NCBI GenBank assembly: GCA_003139095.1
Contig: PLHW01000057.1
Span: 1 to 56,518 of the forward strand
Length of the DNA: 56,518 nt
Source: Acidobacteriaceae bacterium
Lineage (GTDB): Bacteria > Acidobacteriota > Terriglobia > Terriglobales > Acidobacteriaceae
Reading direction: 5' to 3'
The stretch's first letter is position 1; every line of letters starts with the position of its first letter. Position numbers and translations under genes: made by a program. This document shows, piece by piece, positions 44,314 through 53,742 of the stretch. The notes beneath the pieces were generated by a model, which saw only the letters and a list, made by a program, of their open reading frames with translations, was not told where the DNA came from and ran no database searches.

Positions 44314-45978
44314 ATGGCAACTGGAAAACTGCACATAGTTCCGCTCGGCGGAATGGGCGAGTTCGGTATGAACTGCATGGCCCTCCGCTACGGCGATGAC
44401 ATTATCGTCGTCGACGCCGGCCTGATGTTCCCTGAAACCGAACTGCTGGGCGTCGATATCGTGGTCCCCGACATTTCCTACCTGCTCGAAAATCGCAAGC
44501 TTGTGCGCGGCATCATCCTCACCCACGGGCACGAGGACCACATCGGCGCGCTGCCCTGGGTTCTCGGCGAGCTCAACGTCCCCGTCTGGGGCACCGAGTT
44601 CACGCTCTCTTATGTGGAAGACAAGCTCGACGAGCATCAACTTCTGGACGACGCCGATTTGCGCGAAATTCGCGCCGGCGAACGCTTCAAAGTCGGCCCA
44701 TTTACGATTCATGCCCTCCGGGTCACGCACAGCCTGGTCGATTGCGTCGCCCTCGCCATTCACACGCCGCTCGGCGTCGTGCTGCACACCGGCGATTTCA
44801 AAGTCGATCCCACGCCCACCGACAATCGCCTCTTCGATCTTCACGGCTTCGCCGAATATGGCAAAGAAGGTGTGCTCGCTCTGCTCCAGGATTCGACCAA
44901 CGTCGAGCGCAAAGGCTATACGCCGAGCGAGCGCGCCGTGCACCGTAAGTTCGAAGAAATTTTCGTGCGCACCGAGCGCCGCCTTTTTATCTCCTGCTTC
45001 TCCTCCTCCATTCACCGCATCAAGCTGACCGTTGATATGGCGCGCGAGCACGGCCGCAAGATTTGCTTCATCGGCCGCTCCATGGAAAACTCTTCCGAAA
45101 TCGCCGAGGACCTCGGTTACATCCAGATCCCCGAAGGCATGGCGATCCATCCCGGGGAGATGAAAAACTTCCCGCCAGAAAAAGTCTGCGTCCTCATCAG
45201 CGGCACGCAGGGCGAGCCCATGTCCGCGCTGTCTCGCGCCGCAGTGGATAATCACAAGCACGCCAAGATCGAAAAGGGCGACACGGTAGTTCTCTCCTCC
45301 CGCATCATTCCCGGCAATGAAAAAGCTATCTACCGCGTAGTAGACCACCTCTTCCGCCGCGAAGCGTTCGTCGTTTATGACGATGGCTCCTACCCTCCGG
45401 TCCACGTCAGCGGGCACGCCAGCCAGGAAGAACTTAAGCTCATTATCAATCTCGTTCGCCCAAAGTATTTCATCCCCATTCACGGCGAATACCGGCAGCT
45501 TAAGCTGCACGCCGAACTCGCCGGCACCATGCGCGGCGCCGTCGGCCAAGTCATCCTGATCGAAAGCGGCGATGTGCTCGAAATCGACGAACACGGCGCG
45601 CGCAAAGCGGGCCGAGTGAATGTGGGCCGTGTCTGCATCGACTCCGGCTCGCGCAACGACGTGGTGGAAGATTTAGTAATTAAAGATCGCCGCCATCTGA
45701 GCGAGGACGGCTTCGTCATGCCGATCATCGCCATCAATAAACTCACCGGGCGAGTCGAATCGGCGACGGAGATTGTGACGCGCGGCTTCGCCCCCGGCGA
45801 AAACGGAATTGTCGAACGCGCCCGCGAAATCGTGATGGAGACCCTCGACGCATCGAGCGCCGAAGAGAAAGCCGACTACGGCGTAATCAAAGAAAAAATC
45901 CGCACGGACTTGAAGCGGTATATCTCGCGGCAGACGCAACGGCGCCCGCTGATTATGCCGGTAATACTGGAGATTTGA
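44314..45978 (+). CDS. rnj: Ribonuclease J
   Basis: 554 aa from the ATG at 44314 (upstream GTG 44293 and ATG 44305 are possible). RNase J is the 5'-to-3' exo- and endoribonuclease of mRNA decay and rRNA maturation. The metallo-beta-lactamase motif HGHEDH is at 71-76, with HTGDFKVDPTP, the beta-CASP segment FISCFSSSIHRIKLTVDMA and the later SGHASQEELKLIINLVRPKYF..HGEYRQL. Length fits. A stand-alone gene. Confidence 0.95.
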   Translation: MATGKLHIVPLGGMGEFGMNCMALRYGDDIIVVDAGLMFPETELLGVDIVVPDISYLLENRKLVRGIILTHGHEDHIGALPWVLGELNVPVWGTEFTLSYVEDKLDEHQLLDDADLREIRAGERFKVGPFTIHALRVTHSLVDCVALAIHTPLGVVLHTGDFKVDPTPTDNRLFDLHGFAEYGKEGVLALLQDSTNVERKGYTPSERAVHRKFEEIFVRTERRLFISCFSSSIHRIKLTVDMAREHGRKICFIGRSMENSSEIAEDLGYIQIPEGMAIHPGEMKNFPPEKVCVLISGTQGEPMSALSRAAVDNHKHAKIEKGDTVVLSSRIIPGNEKAIYRVVDHLFRREAFVVYDDGSYPPVHVSGHASQEELKLIINLVRPKYFIPIHGEYRQLKLHAELAGTMRGAVGQVILIESGDVLEIDEHGARKAGRVNVGRVCIDSGSRNDVVEDLVIKDRRHLSEDGFVMPIIAINKLTGRVESATEIVTRGFAPGENGIVERAREIVMETLDASSAEEKADYGVIKEKIRTDLKRYISRQTQRRPLIMPVILEI

Positions 45979-46040
45979 GCTTCTAAGGTCTACTTCTGTA
46001 TCTAGCGAACAAACAGCGAAATCTGATATCCTTTTCTGTA

Positions 46041-46881
46041 ATGGCGGTGGAATCCTATCCCGACCGACTTGAGCCAGAAGATCAAAACGCAGTGATCTGG
46101 CGCTTCATGAGTATGGGGAAGTTCCGCAACCTGATTGAACCTGTGGAACTGTATTTCTGTCGTGCCGACCTGTTTGATAACGACAAGCGCGAGGGACTGC
46201 CGCTTGAAGAATACCTCCCTGCATTAAGGCTAAATCCTCTTGACGTGTTCGACAGACAGAAACTGGAGCATCACATTGGGTCAGTCAGGATCGCGAGGGC
46301 TTTTATATTAGCTGTTGGCATCTGTTTCGCGAAGAAACATGCCAGATGTGGAAAAAATACGGCGAAGACGGAGTGGGCATCTGTTCTCGGTACTCGCTGC
46401 TGAAGTCTGCCCTCGACGCAATGGGTGACAGAGCATTCCTGGGGCTGGTTCGGTATGGGTGGGAACAACTCACAGGCCTGGATGCACTGCGGTCATTACT
46501 ACTTGGAACGTACTGCGTTTTATCACCACCAAACGAATCGAGTACAGCAACGAGCAAGAGGTCAGGGCAATGTTGTGGATTATTGATCCACTTGCAAGCG
46601 GTAACCGGCATCTCGATGCTGACGGTCGGCCACATTCAGTCCCTCCACCCCCGCCTGACCGTGTATTAAAGGGCCACAGGCGAAGGGTTAACCTAGGGGA
46701 ACTTTTAGCCGGAATAGTTGTCACACCTTGGGCTTCTTCTTCGACTTTCGATGAGGTCAATCGGTTAGTGAGAGATCACGGCTTCGCAATTCCGGTTCGG
46801 CCTTCCGAACTAACTCGTTACCAAGCGTTACTTCCCGAACGCCCGGAAGCCGCCATTCCTACTGTGCGGCTTCTACCGTAA
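46041..46881 (+). pseudogene. DUF2971-like gene broken by two frameshifts
   Basis: Three consecutive frames together give one DUF2971-like protein. Frame A from ATG 46041: VIWRFMSMGKFRNLIEPVEL and YFCRADLFDN. Frame B from about 46280: QDREGFYISCWHLFREETCQ followed by MWKKYGEDGVGICSRYSLL. Frame C from about 46480: TTWNVLRFITTKRIEYSNEQ then EVRAMLWIIDPLAS, to a TAA at 46879-46881. Each switch needs a single-base indel (near 46262-46285 and 46480-46510). DUF2971 is a domain of unknown function, often near mobile or defence genes. It is convergent with and overlaps the antitoxin 3' end by 23 bases. Confidence 0.75.
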
Positions 46882-47164
46882 GCTTCAACCCCACCGCCTT
46901 GGTCACGGCAACCAACGTAGAAAGCCGCGGGTTTCCGCGGGCCGACAATGCGCGGTACAGGCTCTCGCGCTCAATGCCGGCAGCTTTGGCGACCTTGGCG
47001 ATTCCGCCCCGCGCCTCGGCGATGCGACGCAGCGCGACTAGAAGTACGCTCGGTTCGTCCTCATCCTCTAAAGCGGCGCGCAGGTACTCAGCCGCAAACT
47101 CCGGATTTTCGCGCAGTTCACGAACCGTAGCTTCGTCGTGCGATATGCTCGCCTTGCGTTTCAT
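46859..47164 (-). CDS. HTH antitoxin (HigA/HI1420-like)
   Basis: 101 aa. A Cro/C1-type HTH is recognised in ARGGIAKVAKAAGIERESLYRALSAR (given in parts: helix 2 GIAKVAKAAG, recognition helix ESLYRALSARGN). The N-terminal REL-type segment (ATVRELRENPEFAAEYLRA) is typical of the HI1420 antidote family. Its ATG overlaps the toxin stop, so toxin comes first, as in the HI1419/HI1420 pair. It should neutralise the toxin and repress the operon. Confidence 0.88.
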   Translation of the reverse strand: MKRKASISHDEATVRELRENPEFAAEYLRAALEDEDEPSVLLVALRRIAEARGGIAKVAKAAGIERESLYRALSARGNPRLSTLVAVTKAVGLKLTVEAAQ

Positions 47165-47481
47165 TGTGTTCTCTCCCTGTAATCTCTAAGGTATTCGAGA
47201 GCGCGCTTGATGTCGGATGACTGCTTGCGCTTATCTCCGCCGGCGAGAAGCAGCACGCACTCCCTGCCAACCAGCGCGTAATAGACTCGATAGCCGGGCC
47301 CCCAGTCGATGCGCAGCTCGAATATGCCGTCGCGCAGTGCCTTGCAGTCACCGAAATTTCCTGCCGCGAGGCGATCGATCCGGGCCACGATCTTTGCCCT
47401 GGTTCGAACGTCTCTCAGTTCCGATAGCCACTCGCCGAAAATATCTCTGCCCGACGGAGTGAGATACCGGCGAATTTCCAT
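47161..47481 (-). CDS. RelE/ParE-superfamily toxin (HigB/HI1419-like)
   Basis: 106 aa. Family features: N-terminal strand MEIRRYLTPSGRDIFGEWL, the helix VRTRAKIVARIDRLAAGNFG, and the core ELRIDWGPGYRVYYALVG with VLLLAGGDKRKQ..DIKRALEY. These are conserved in the HI1419-type addiction module killer proteins, likely ribosome-dependent mRNA interferases or related. First gene of the pair. A promoter candidate sits directly upstream. Confidence 0.88.
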   Translation of the reverse strand: MEIRRYLTPSGRDIFGEWLSELRDVRTRAKIVARIDRLAAGNFGDCKALRDGIFELRIDWGPGYRVYYALVGRECVLLLAGGDKRKQSSDIKRALEYLRDYRERTQ

Positions 47482-47486
47482 TTACG

Positions 47487-47525
47487 TCTATTGTAACTTA
47501 TAGATCACAGATATTCAACTTGCAA
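47487..47525 (-). promoter_or_regulatory. Toxin-antitoxin promoter and operator candidate
   Basis: On the minus strand, -35 TTGCAA (47520-47525) and -10 TATAAG (47497-47502) are 17 bases apart. An inverted repeat TCTAT-N8-ATAGA (47487-47504) covers the -10, as expected for autoregulation. The predicted transcript leader is only about 10 bases. Confidence 0.5.
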
Positions 47526-47556
47526 AAAATCCCAGCACCGGGCACCCTCATTGGCG

Positions 47557-48519
47557 ATGGTCACCCTCCACGACATTCGCGCCGCCCAAGCCCTCCTCCA
47601 CGGCATCGCCGTCCGCACGCCGCTGGTTGAATTTCGCGGCGGCGGCACGGGTAAACGCAAGCTCTTCCTCAAGCTTGAAAACCTCCAGCCCATCGGCGCT
47701 TTCAAGCTGCGCGGAGCCTACAACAAAGTCGCCTCGCTCACCCAGGCCGAACGCCGCCGCGGCGTCATCTCCTATTCCAGCGGCAATCATGCGCAAGGAG
47801 TGGCCTACGCGGCGCGCGCGCTCGGCATCAAGGCCGTCATCGTCATGCCCAACAACGCTCCCGGCAACAAACTCGAAGCAACAGCCGCGCTCGGCGCGGA
47901 GATCGTCATCGTCGGCCCCGCCAGCGAAGAGCGCCGCCTGCGCGCCGAGCAGCTCGCCACCGAACACGGTTACGTAATCGTGCCGCCCTACAACGACGAA
48001 AAAATCATCGCCGGCCAAGGCACAGTTGGGCTGGAAATTCTCGAGGATCTTCCCGACGTCGAAACCGTGCTCGCCCCGGTCGGCGGCGGCGGCCTCATCA
48101 GCGGAATCTCCGCCGCCATTAAGCTGACCAATCCCGCCATTCATGTAATCGGAGTCGAGCCCGAGTTGGCCGGCGACGCCCGCGCCAGCCTCCGCGCCGG
48201 GCATATCGTCTCCTTCCCTGCCCAGCAGGTTTCCCAGACGCTGGCCGACGGCCTGCGCACGCAAAGCATCGGCGAAATCAACTTCGCCCACATCCGCGCC
48301 TACGTCGACGACATTATCACCGTCTCCGAGGACGAGATTCGCGAGGCCGCGCGCGCGCTCAGCGCGAATCCAAAAACTGTGGCCGAGCCGAGCGGCGCGG
48401 TCTCGGTCGCCGCATTCATGTTCCATCCCTCCGAACTACCGCCCACCCGAATGAATGTCGCGGTCATCAGCGGCGGCAACATCGATCCGCAATTTCTGGC
48501 GAAACTTCGCCAAGCCTGA
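47557..48519 (+). CDS. Threonine/serine dehydratase (PLP-dependent)
   Basis: 320 aa from the ATG at 47557 (TTG 47551 is open too). The PLP Lys is Lys50 in IGAFKLRGAYNK; SSGNHAQGVAYAA is the phosphate-loop motif and PVGGGGLISGIS the cofactor phosphate-binding loop. No C-terminal regulatory ACT domain, so it is of the catabolic or serine-racemase-like short type. It deaminates threonine to 2-oxobutyrate. The specific role (ilvA vs tdcB type) is not certain. Confidence 0.9.
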   Translation: MVTLHDIRAAQALLHGIAVRTPLVEFRGGGTGKRKLFLKLENLQPIGAFKLRGAYNKVASLTQAERRRGVISYSSGNHAQGVAYAARALGIKAVIVMPNNAPGNKLEATAALGAEIVIVGPASEERRLRAEQLATEHGYVIVPPYNDEKIIAGQGTVGLEILEDLPDVETVLAPVGGGGLISGISAAIKLTNPAIHVIGVEPELAGDARASLRAGHIVSFPAQQVSQTLADGLRTQSIGEINFAHIRAYVDDIITVSEDEIREAARALSANPKTVAEPSGAVSVAAFMFHPSELPPTRMNVAVISGGNIDPQFLAKLRQA

Positions 48520-48613
48520 TCGCCGACGCTGAATCGCACGCGGCAAAAACAAACTCATTCGTTCCCACTCGCCCCGCGAATGTACAATTCTCCCTTCCCA
48601 ACCTGAGGCCGTT

Positions 48614-49928
48614 TTGAACCGTTGGCTCGAGCAATACTTCCAACTATCGCGTCACCACACCACGGTCCGCCGCGAATTCATCGCCGGGCTGACCACCTTC
48701 TTCACCATGTCGTACATCGTGGCTGTCAATCCCGCCATCCTAAAAACCGCGGGAATGCCGCCAGGCGCGTCGCTCACGGCAACCATCCTGACGGCCATTT
48801 TCGGCACCCTGCTAATGGGCGTTTATGCCAACCGCCCCTTCGCCATCGCCCCCTACATGGGCGAAAACGCCTTCATCGCATTTACCGTAGTTCACGTCCT
48901 TGGCTACACCTGGCAACAGGCTTTGGGAGCGGTATTCGTCGCCGGAGTTCTCTTTATCCTGATGACCCTCTTCCGCCTACGGAAATGGATGGTTGAAGCG
49001 ATTCCGCCGACGCTGCGCTACAGCTATGCGGTCGGAATCGGCCTCTTCCTTACCTTCATCGGTCTGAATCAAACCGGCATCGTGACCATCGGCTCGCCGG
49101 GCGCTCCGGTGCGGCCCGGCCACTTAACGTCGCCCGCGATCCTGCTCGCCATTTTCGGATTTCTCATCATCACGGTCCTCACCATCTGGCGTTTCCCGGC
49201 CGCCATCCTGACCGGCATCCTCGGAACAGCTGCCCTCAGCTTTTTGTTTCGAGTTTCACCCGCGCCCGCTGCCTGGATCAGTCGGCCACCGGGCTTGCAG
49301 CCAGTCTTCTTTAAGTTCGATTTGCATAGTCTCGCGAGCTGGGGATTCTTTCCGATCGTCCCTCACCATTCTGGTTATGGCCTTTGTCGACACCATGGGA
49401 ACCCTGATCGGCGTTTCAGCTCGCGCCGGACTTCTCGACGAACGCGGCAACCTGCCTCAGATCGAGCGGCCCATGCTGGCCGACGCGCTGGCGACCACAT
49501 TTGCCGCCCTCGTCGGCACCACGACTTCCGGCGCCTACATTGAATCGGCCACGGGGGTGGAGGCGGGAGGGCGCACCGGCTTGACTTCCGTGTTTACCGC
49601 GGCCTGCTTTGTCGGCACCCTTTTTTTCGCACCATTCATCGCCGCCATTCCCCCGCAAGCCTATGGCCCGGCGCTCATCTTCGTCGGCCTGCTCATGCTG
49701 ACGCCCATCACCCGCATTCCCTTCGACGACCTTAGCGAACTGGTTCCCGCCTTTGGCGTGATTGCCCTCATGGCTTTCACCTATAACGTCGCCATCGGAA
49801 TGACTGCCGGCTTCGTCCTCTACCCGTTCTGCAAACTCGTATCCGGACGCCTGCGGGAAGTCCGGCCGGCGCTCTGGGCATTGACCGCTGTTTCCGTCCT
49901 GTTCTTCGCTTTCTATCCTTATTCGTGA
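48614..49928 (+). pseudogene. NCS2/AzgA-type purine permease, frameshifted
   Basis: A TTG at 48614 (GAGG upstream) opens a permease that runs in frame to about 49360: NRPFAIAPYMGENAFIAFTV is the AzgA hallmark. The frame then derails into an Arg/His-rich end (stop at 49541-49543). The true sequence resumes in another frame from 49363 (LTILVMAFVDTMGTLIGVSA) to the TGA at 49926-49928. An extra C in the CCC at 49360-49362 accounts for this. Without it, the protein has about 437 aa and is a normal hypoxanthine/guanine permease. Could be a sequencing error. Confidence 0.85.
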
Positions 49929-50580
49929 TCGCTTCGCGGTCCGTCCCAATGCTGCAACCGATGGGTAAGGAAGCGTGTGCAACTTTCACGTAGAGCTGGA
50001 GTTGAAGACAGGCAGGTGCGCCTCTCCGCAGTCGAGCGACCGCGCTCTCTCCGCAAAATAAAAGAAGCGCCCCGGATTATAAATCGCGGGACGCCCGAAC
50101 AGTTCCCCCAGAACTGCTCATCCCCACGATAGGGATGTCGCCGGAGTGGCGGAACACCACTCTTGAGCGATGGCATGGCACAAAAAAGCCACTTGCTATT
50201 TCTCTAATCTTTGGTAATATCCGCAAATTGCGATTGCAGGTTACCAATCGCGCAGGGTTCAGGAAGCGCCTCTCAAGTTTCTCTGAGAGTCCCCCACGGT
50301 TCCGGACCTAAGCTTTTGCTTGATCAGAAAGATTGGGCCCCAGTAAGAGGTCTCAGCCAATTTGGGAAGGCAAATGTTTACAGTGTGCAGAGGATTGCAG
50401 TCGGTACCTTGAAGTTGTGGGGAATGATCTCTCTATCTTATTGAGAAATATGACTCATAACTTTACCATTCGTTTGGAATGGAAAGTGCTCTAAGTGAGA
50501 GGGGCGATCTATACTCTGCAGTATGCAGTCCTGGTAGGCCAAGGTATAAAAGCAAGTTAAAAAATTTGGGAGGAACTAAA
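49929..50580. other. Gene-free gap with three tandem hairpins
   Basis: About 650 bases upstream of the PEP-CTERM gene. A short ORF (50211-50444) has no family likeness. Three perfect small hairpins occur in a row: CAGTTC/GAACTG (50100-50116), ATCCC/GGGAT (50120-50136) and GAGTGG/CCACTC (50144-50162). An inverted TTGGTAA/TTACCAA pair lies further on (about 50210-50245) and CTCTCA/TGAGAG at about 50273-50290. No known riboswitch consensus was recognised. Confidence 0.5.
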
Positions 50581-51186
50581 ATGAGGCGAGTGGTAGTTTT
50601 AGCGTTACTGGCGTTGGCTCTGCCGATGGCAGCTTGGGCGGATGAAATCACTTTCACGAACCAGTTCGGTACCGTTTCCGCGACAGACAGCGGTATCATT
50701 TCCAAGGGGTCGCAACTCACCTCGTACAACGGCATCCAGGCTCCGAAGGGGCACGCCCTTGGAACCGTTAGCTATGCGACGGGCGCTCTGCTGACTGGCT
50801 CGATCGCCACCGGCGGAACCTTCTCTGCAACGGGATCGTCTTTTGACATCGTTGGCAACAACAAGCTCGTTCCCAAAGGTCCGATCTTCACCGGCGCCTT
50901 TACTACGGCGGTTGATCCCATCACTTGGACGCTCGTAAACACCATCGGCCAGGAAAAAGTGTTCGATCTCCATGGCGACATTACCGGCACGTTGTATAAC
51001 GGTCGCGTGGTCAGTGGATCAACCACCCAGACGATCGACTTCTTGAATGGCCAGCAGTTTAAGCAGGGCATGGGCCACATCAAGATGGGTTCCGGAACGC
51101 TCACGACTCCAGAGCCTGGAACGCTTGGACTGTTAGGCACCGGACTTCTCGGCCTCGCCGGGATCTTCCGCCGCAAGAAGGTCTAA
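50581..51186 (+). CDS. PEP-CTERM sorted secreted protein
   Basis: 201 aa from the ATG at 50581 (GGGAGGA upstream). Signal peptide VVVLALLALALPMAAWAD. The body is beta-rich and Gly/Thr-rich (ATGALLTGSIATGGTFSATG). The C-terminus is a classic PEP-CTERM anchor: TPEPGTLGLLGTGLLGLAGI plus the basic FRRKKV end. Such proteins are sorted by exosortase to the surface or biofilm matrix; no exosortase gene is in the window. A terminator follows. Confidence 0.92.
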   Translation: MRRVVVLALLALALPMAAWADEITFTNQFGTVSATDSGIISKGSQLTSYNGIQAPKGHALGTVSYATGALLTGSIATGGTFSATGSSFDIVGNNKLVPKGPIFTGAFTTAVDPITWTLVNTIGQEKVFDLHGDITGTLYNGRVVSGSTTQTIDFLNGQQFKQGMGHIKMGSGTLTTPEPGTLGLLGTGLLGLAGIFRRKKV

Positions 51187-51227
51187 TCGGTTCGGATCAA
51201 TATCCGCTCAAGAAACACTCACCCCCA

Positions 51228-51253
51228 AGCCCCGCCATATCGGCGGGGCTTTT
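51228..51253 (+). terminator. Intrinsic terminator after the PEP-CTERM gene
   Basis: AGCCCCGCC pairs with GGCGGGGCT across a short ATATC loop and is followed by TTTTAATT. It ends the PEP-CTERM transcript. Confidence 0.85.
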
Positions 51254-51357
51254 AATTGCACCCGCAATCCGCAGGTCTACGGGCGTGCATCCCATTGGGT
51301 CGTCACCGATTTCGGGTCCCGGGATTACGACCGTAACATGCCCACCCGCGCTTTGGG

Positions 51358-51386
51358 TTGACCTTAGCTTTTCGTAACCCTACATT
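51358..51386 (+). promoter_or_regulatory. Weak sigma-70 promoter candidate
   Basis: TTGACC and TACATT are separated by 17 bases upstream of the small coiled-coil gene. The predicted start of transcription falls on the ribosome-binding site (AGGAGG), so a real promoter might be elsewhere. Confidence 0.3.
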
Positions 51387-51401
51387 CAGGCAGGAGGCCC
51401 T

Positions 51402-51653
51402 ATGAAGGATATTCATGAGGTGTTGCGCCGCAAGCAGGCACAGCACTCCCTCTTGGCCAAGCAGATCGAGATGCTGCAGCAAGCTGCCGAAAAACTGCGC
51501 GAAGTAGCCCCGCTGCTCGCCGAGAACGAGGAAGACGACACCGCCGTGCTCACCGAAGTGGGTGACGACAATGCGATGGCTGCCAAGGCCGGCGCGCAGT
51601 CTTCCTCAGCCCCGTCGAAGCCAACTCGCTCGGTTACGCCCCGCTGGCCATAG
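51402..51653 (+). CDS. Small coiled-coil protein of unknown function
   Basis: 83 aa with a strong RBS (AGGAGG). The N-terminal ~40 residues are a heptad-like helix (KDIHEVLRRKQAQHSLLAKQ and IEMLQQAAEKLREV), and the C-terminus is acidic then Ala/Ser/Pro-rich. From memory, short proteins with a similar MKDI-EVLR-KE start recur in acidobacterial genomes. The function is unknown. Confidence 0.7.
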   Translation: MKDIHEVLRRKQAQHSLLAKQIEMLQQAAEKLREVAPLLAENEEDDTAVLTEVGDDNAMAAKAGAQSSSAPSKPTRSVTPRWP

Positions 51654-52005
51654 CTGGTCGTCGGCGGTTGGCCCGGGCTATAACTTTCACGCGCCTCACC
51701 TGCGAATGGCGCGCGGCTGGCTCGCGGCTGCCACCTTACTTGAGAAGGACCACTCTCAAATCTCGAGCGGAGAATCCGCTTCCTCCTATGTTGTCGCACA
51801 CCCGCGCCACTCCACCGTTCTCCGTTTTCCCGGCCGCTTCCCTGCCCGATTGATCCCCACGCTCTTCCATCCAAAGCCCTCCTCCGCTATCCTTCTTCGG
51901 CAGTCTTCGCTCCGCGCGCGTTTCTGATGCAATAGAATTGCAGTTTGCCAGCGGCAGCCAGCCTGCTTAACGCATCGCCAAACTCATCGCAGCCCAGGTC
52001 ATTCT
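51654..52005. other. Non-coding gap
   Basis: About 350 bases between the small coiled-coil gene and the membrane protein. Plus-strand frames that run through it have no family likeness and look like GC-driven artefacts. No hairpin terminator or operator was found. Confidence 0.4.
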
Positions 52006-53742
52006 TTGCTCAAGCGTTCGCTTTCCCGCAATCTCGTAATCGCCGGCACCTGCGGACTGGCGATCCTCCCGTTCTTTTGCTGGGGAACACCCTCCGGCCA
52101 CGACATCGACTTCCACCTCTCGTCCTGGATGGAAGTCCTCTCGCAGTGGAAGCAGGGTATCGTTCTACCGCGCTGGGCGGCGCTTGCGCATTGGGGATAC
52201 GGCGAGGCCCGCTTCCTTTTCTATCCTCCGGCCTCCTGGTCTCTGGGCGCTTCACTGGGAGCGATTCTGCCCTGGAGAATGGTCGCCGGTGCCTATTGCT
52301 GGATCGTCCTCGCCCTGGCGGGCGTCAGCATGTACGCTCTGGCGCGCCGCTGGCTTCGTCCTTCCGACGCTCTTTTTGCCGCCGCCTTCTACGCCGTCAA
52401 TCCCTACCACCTCTTGATCGTCTACTGGCGCAGCGCCTTCGCCGAGCTGATGTCAGCCATCCTCGTGCCCCTGGTCCTGCTCTGCGTGCTCCGCATTCGG
52501 GAATCCGGTTTACGCCCGGTGCTCTGGCTGAGTTTGCCATTGGCCGCCGCCTGGTTGACCAACGCACCCGCCGCATTAATGATCCACTATTCCACCGCCG
52601 CGCTGGCATGCCTGATTGCCGTCCAGCAAAAATCCCCACGCCCGCTGATTCGAACCGCACTCGCCGCGCTCCTCGGCGCAGGCTTGGCCTCCTTCTTCCT
52701 GCTCCCCGCGATCTATGAGCAACACTGGATCAACATCGCCCAGGTGCTCTCTCCCGGCGTCATGCCGCAGGACAACTTTCTCTTCACACCCACGCAGGAT
52801 TCCGACCACAATCGCTTCAATTTCCTGATTTCGCTCGTGGCCATCGCCGAGATCGCCGTGACCGCCTTCTCGATGTGGCTCGCTCGCAAGCGCCTCGACC
52901 GGCCCACCTGGCTTCTCCTCTCCGCCTGGGTCACCGCATCGGCCTTTGTCATGCTCTCCGTCAGCAACTTCCTCTGGCAGTACTTGCCGGAATTCCGTTT
53001 CGTTCAGCTTCCCTTCCGCTGGCTTCTCTGCCTGAATGTTCCCCTCGCGCTCCTGTTCGCCGCCGCGACTGTCCCGGGGCTTGCCAATCGCAAACGTCCA
53101 GCCGACTCCGCGCCCGATGACGCCCCGGACGAACCAGCAACAGCTTCGACCGCGCCCGCCCCCTGGGCCTTTCGCGCCACCGTCTGCGCCCTCCTGCTGG
53201 CTGTGCTCTTAGTCGCTGGCCATCGCATCCAGCCGCCCTGGTGGGATACCTCCGCTGACATCGAGGAAATCAGCGACGCCATTTCCAATGGAACCGGCTA
53301 CGAAGGCACTGACGAGTACACTCCCGCCGACGCCGATCCCTATGAGCTCAACAAAGACCTGCCGCCGGTCAGCGACCCAAACGGCGCCGACGCGCACGCC
53401 CGTATCCTGGAATGGGGCGCCACGCACCGGCATTTCACTGTGGGCGCCGACGCGCCCGAAGAAGTTACGATTCGCCTTTTCAACTATCCCGCATGGAAGG
53501 TGACCGTGAACGGCCGCGCCGTCGCAACCGAATCTTCCGAAGTCACCCATCTGCTCGTCATTCCCCTTTCGCCCGGCGAAAACGACGTGTGCATCGATTT
53601 CGCGCGCACGCCCGATCGTCTCGCCGGCGGCGTCCTCTCTCTCATCGCTCTCGCCATCTTTGCGGCTGCATGGATCAACACGCGGCCGCCGCAACTCCAC
53701 GCTGCAAATCCTGCTGCAAGATTCAAAGAGGCTGACGCATGA
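52006..53742 (+). CDS. Polytopic membrane protein, GT-C/YfhO-like
   Basis: 578 aa from a TTG at 52006. It has about ten membrane helices with an early periplasmic loop (GTPSGHDIDFHLSSWMEVL), where the HD pair resembles the first-loop acidic motif of GT-C glycosyltransferases. A large soluble C-terminal beta domain (DAHARILEWGATHRHFTVGA, EEVTIRLFNYPAWKVTVNGR) precedes the final helix. It likely handles lipid-linked sugars at the membrane, but donor and acceptor are unknown. Its stop overlaps the rdgB ATG. Confidence 0.75.
   Translation: MLKRSLSRNLVIAGTCGLAILPFFCWGTPSGHDIDFHLSSWMEVLSQWKQGIVLPRWAALAHWGYGEARFLFYPPASWSLGASLGAILPWRMVAGAYCWIVLALAGVSMYALARRWLRPSDALFAAAFYAVNPYHLLIVYWRSAFAELMSAILVPLVLLCVLRIRESGLRPVLWLSLPLAAAWLTNAPAALMIHYSTAALACLIAVQQKSPRPLIRTALAALLGAGLASFFLLPAIYEQHWINIAQVLSPGVMPQDNFLFTPTQDSDHNRFNFLISLVAIAEIAVTAFSMWLARKRLDRPTWLLLSAWVTASAFVMLSVSNFLWQYLPEFRFVQLPFRWLLCLNVPLALLFAAATVPGLANRKRPADSAPDDAPDEPATASTAPAPWAFRATVCALLLAVLLVAGHRIQPPWWDTSADIEEISDAISNGTGYEGTDEYTPADADPYELNKDLPPVSDPNGADAHARILEWGATHRHFTVGADAPEEVTIRLFNYPAWKVTVNGRAVATESSEVTHLLVIPLSPGENDVCIDFARTPDRLAGGVLSLIALAIFAAAWINTRPPQLHAANPAARFKEADA

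Noticed and set aside
44302-45594. 430-codon minus-strand frame
   Set aside because: Antisense to RNase J, which has complete catalytic motifs.
50041-50440. c-di-GMP (GEMM) riboswitch before the PEP-CTERM gene
   Set aside because: Hairpins are present but the conserved GEMM core and tetraloop receptor sequence were not found.
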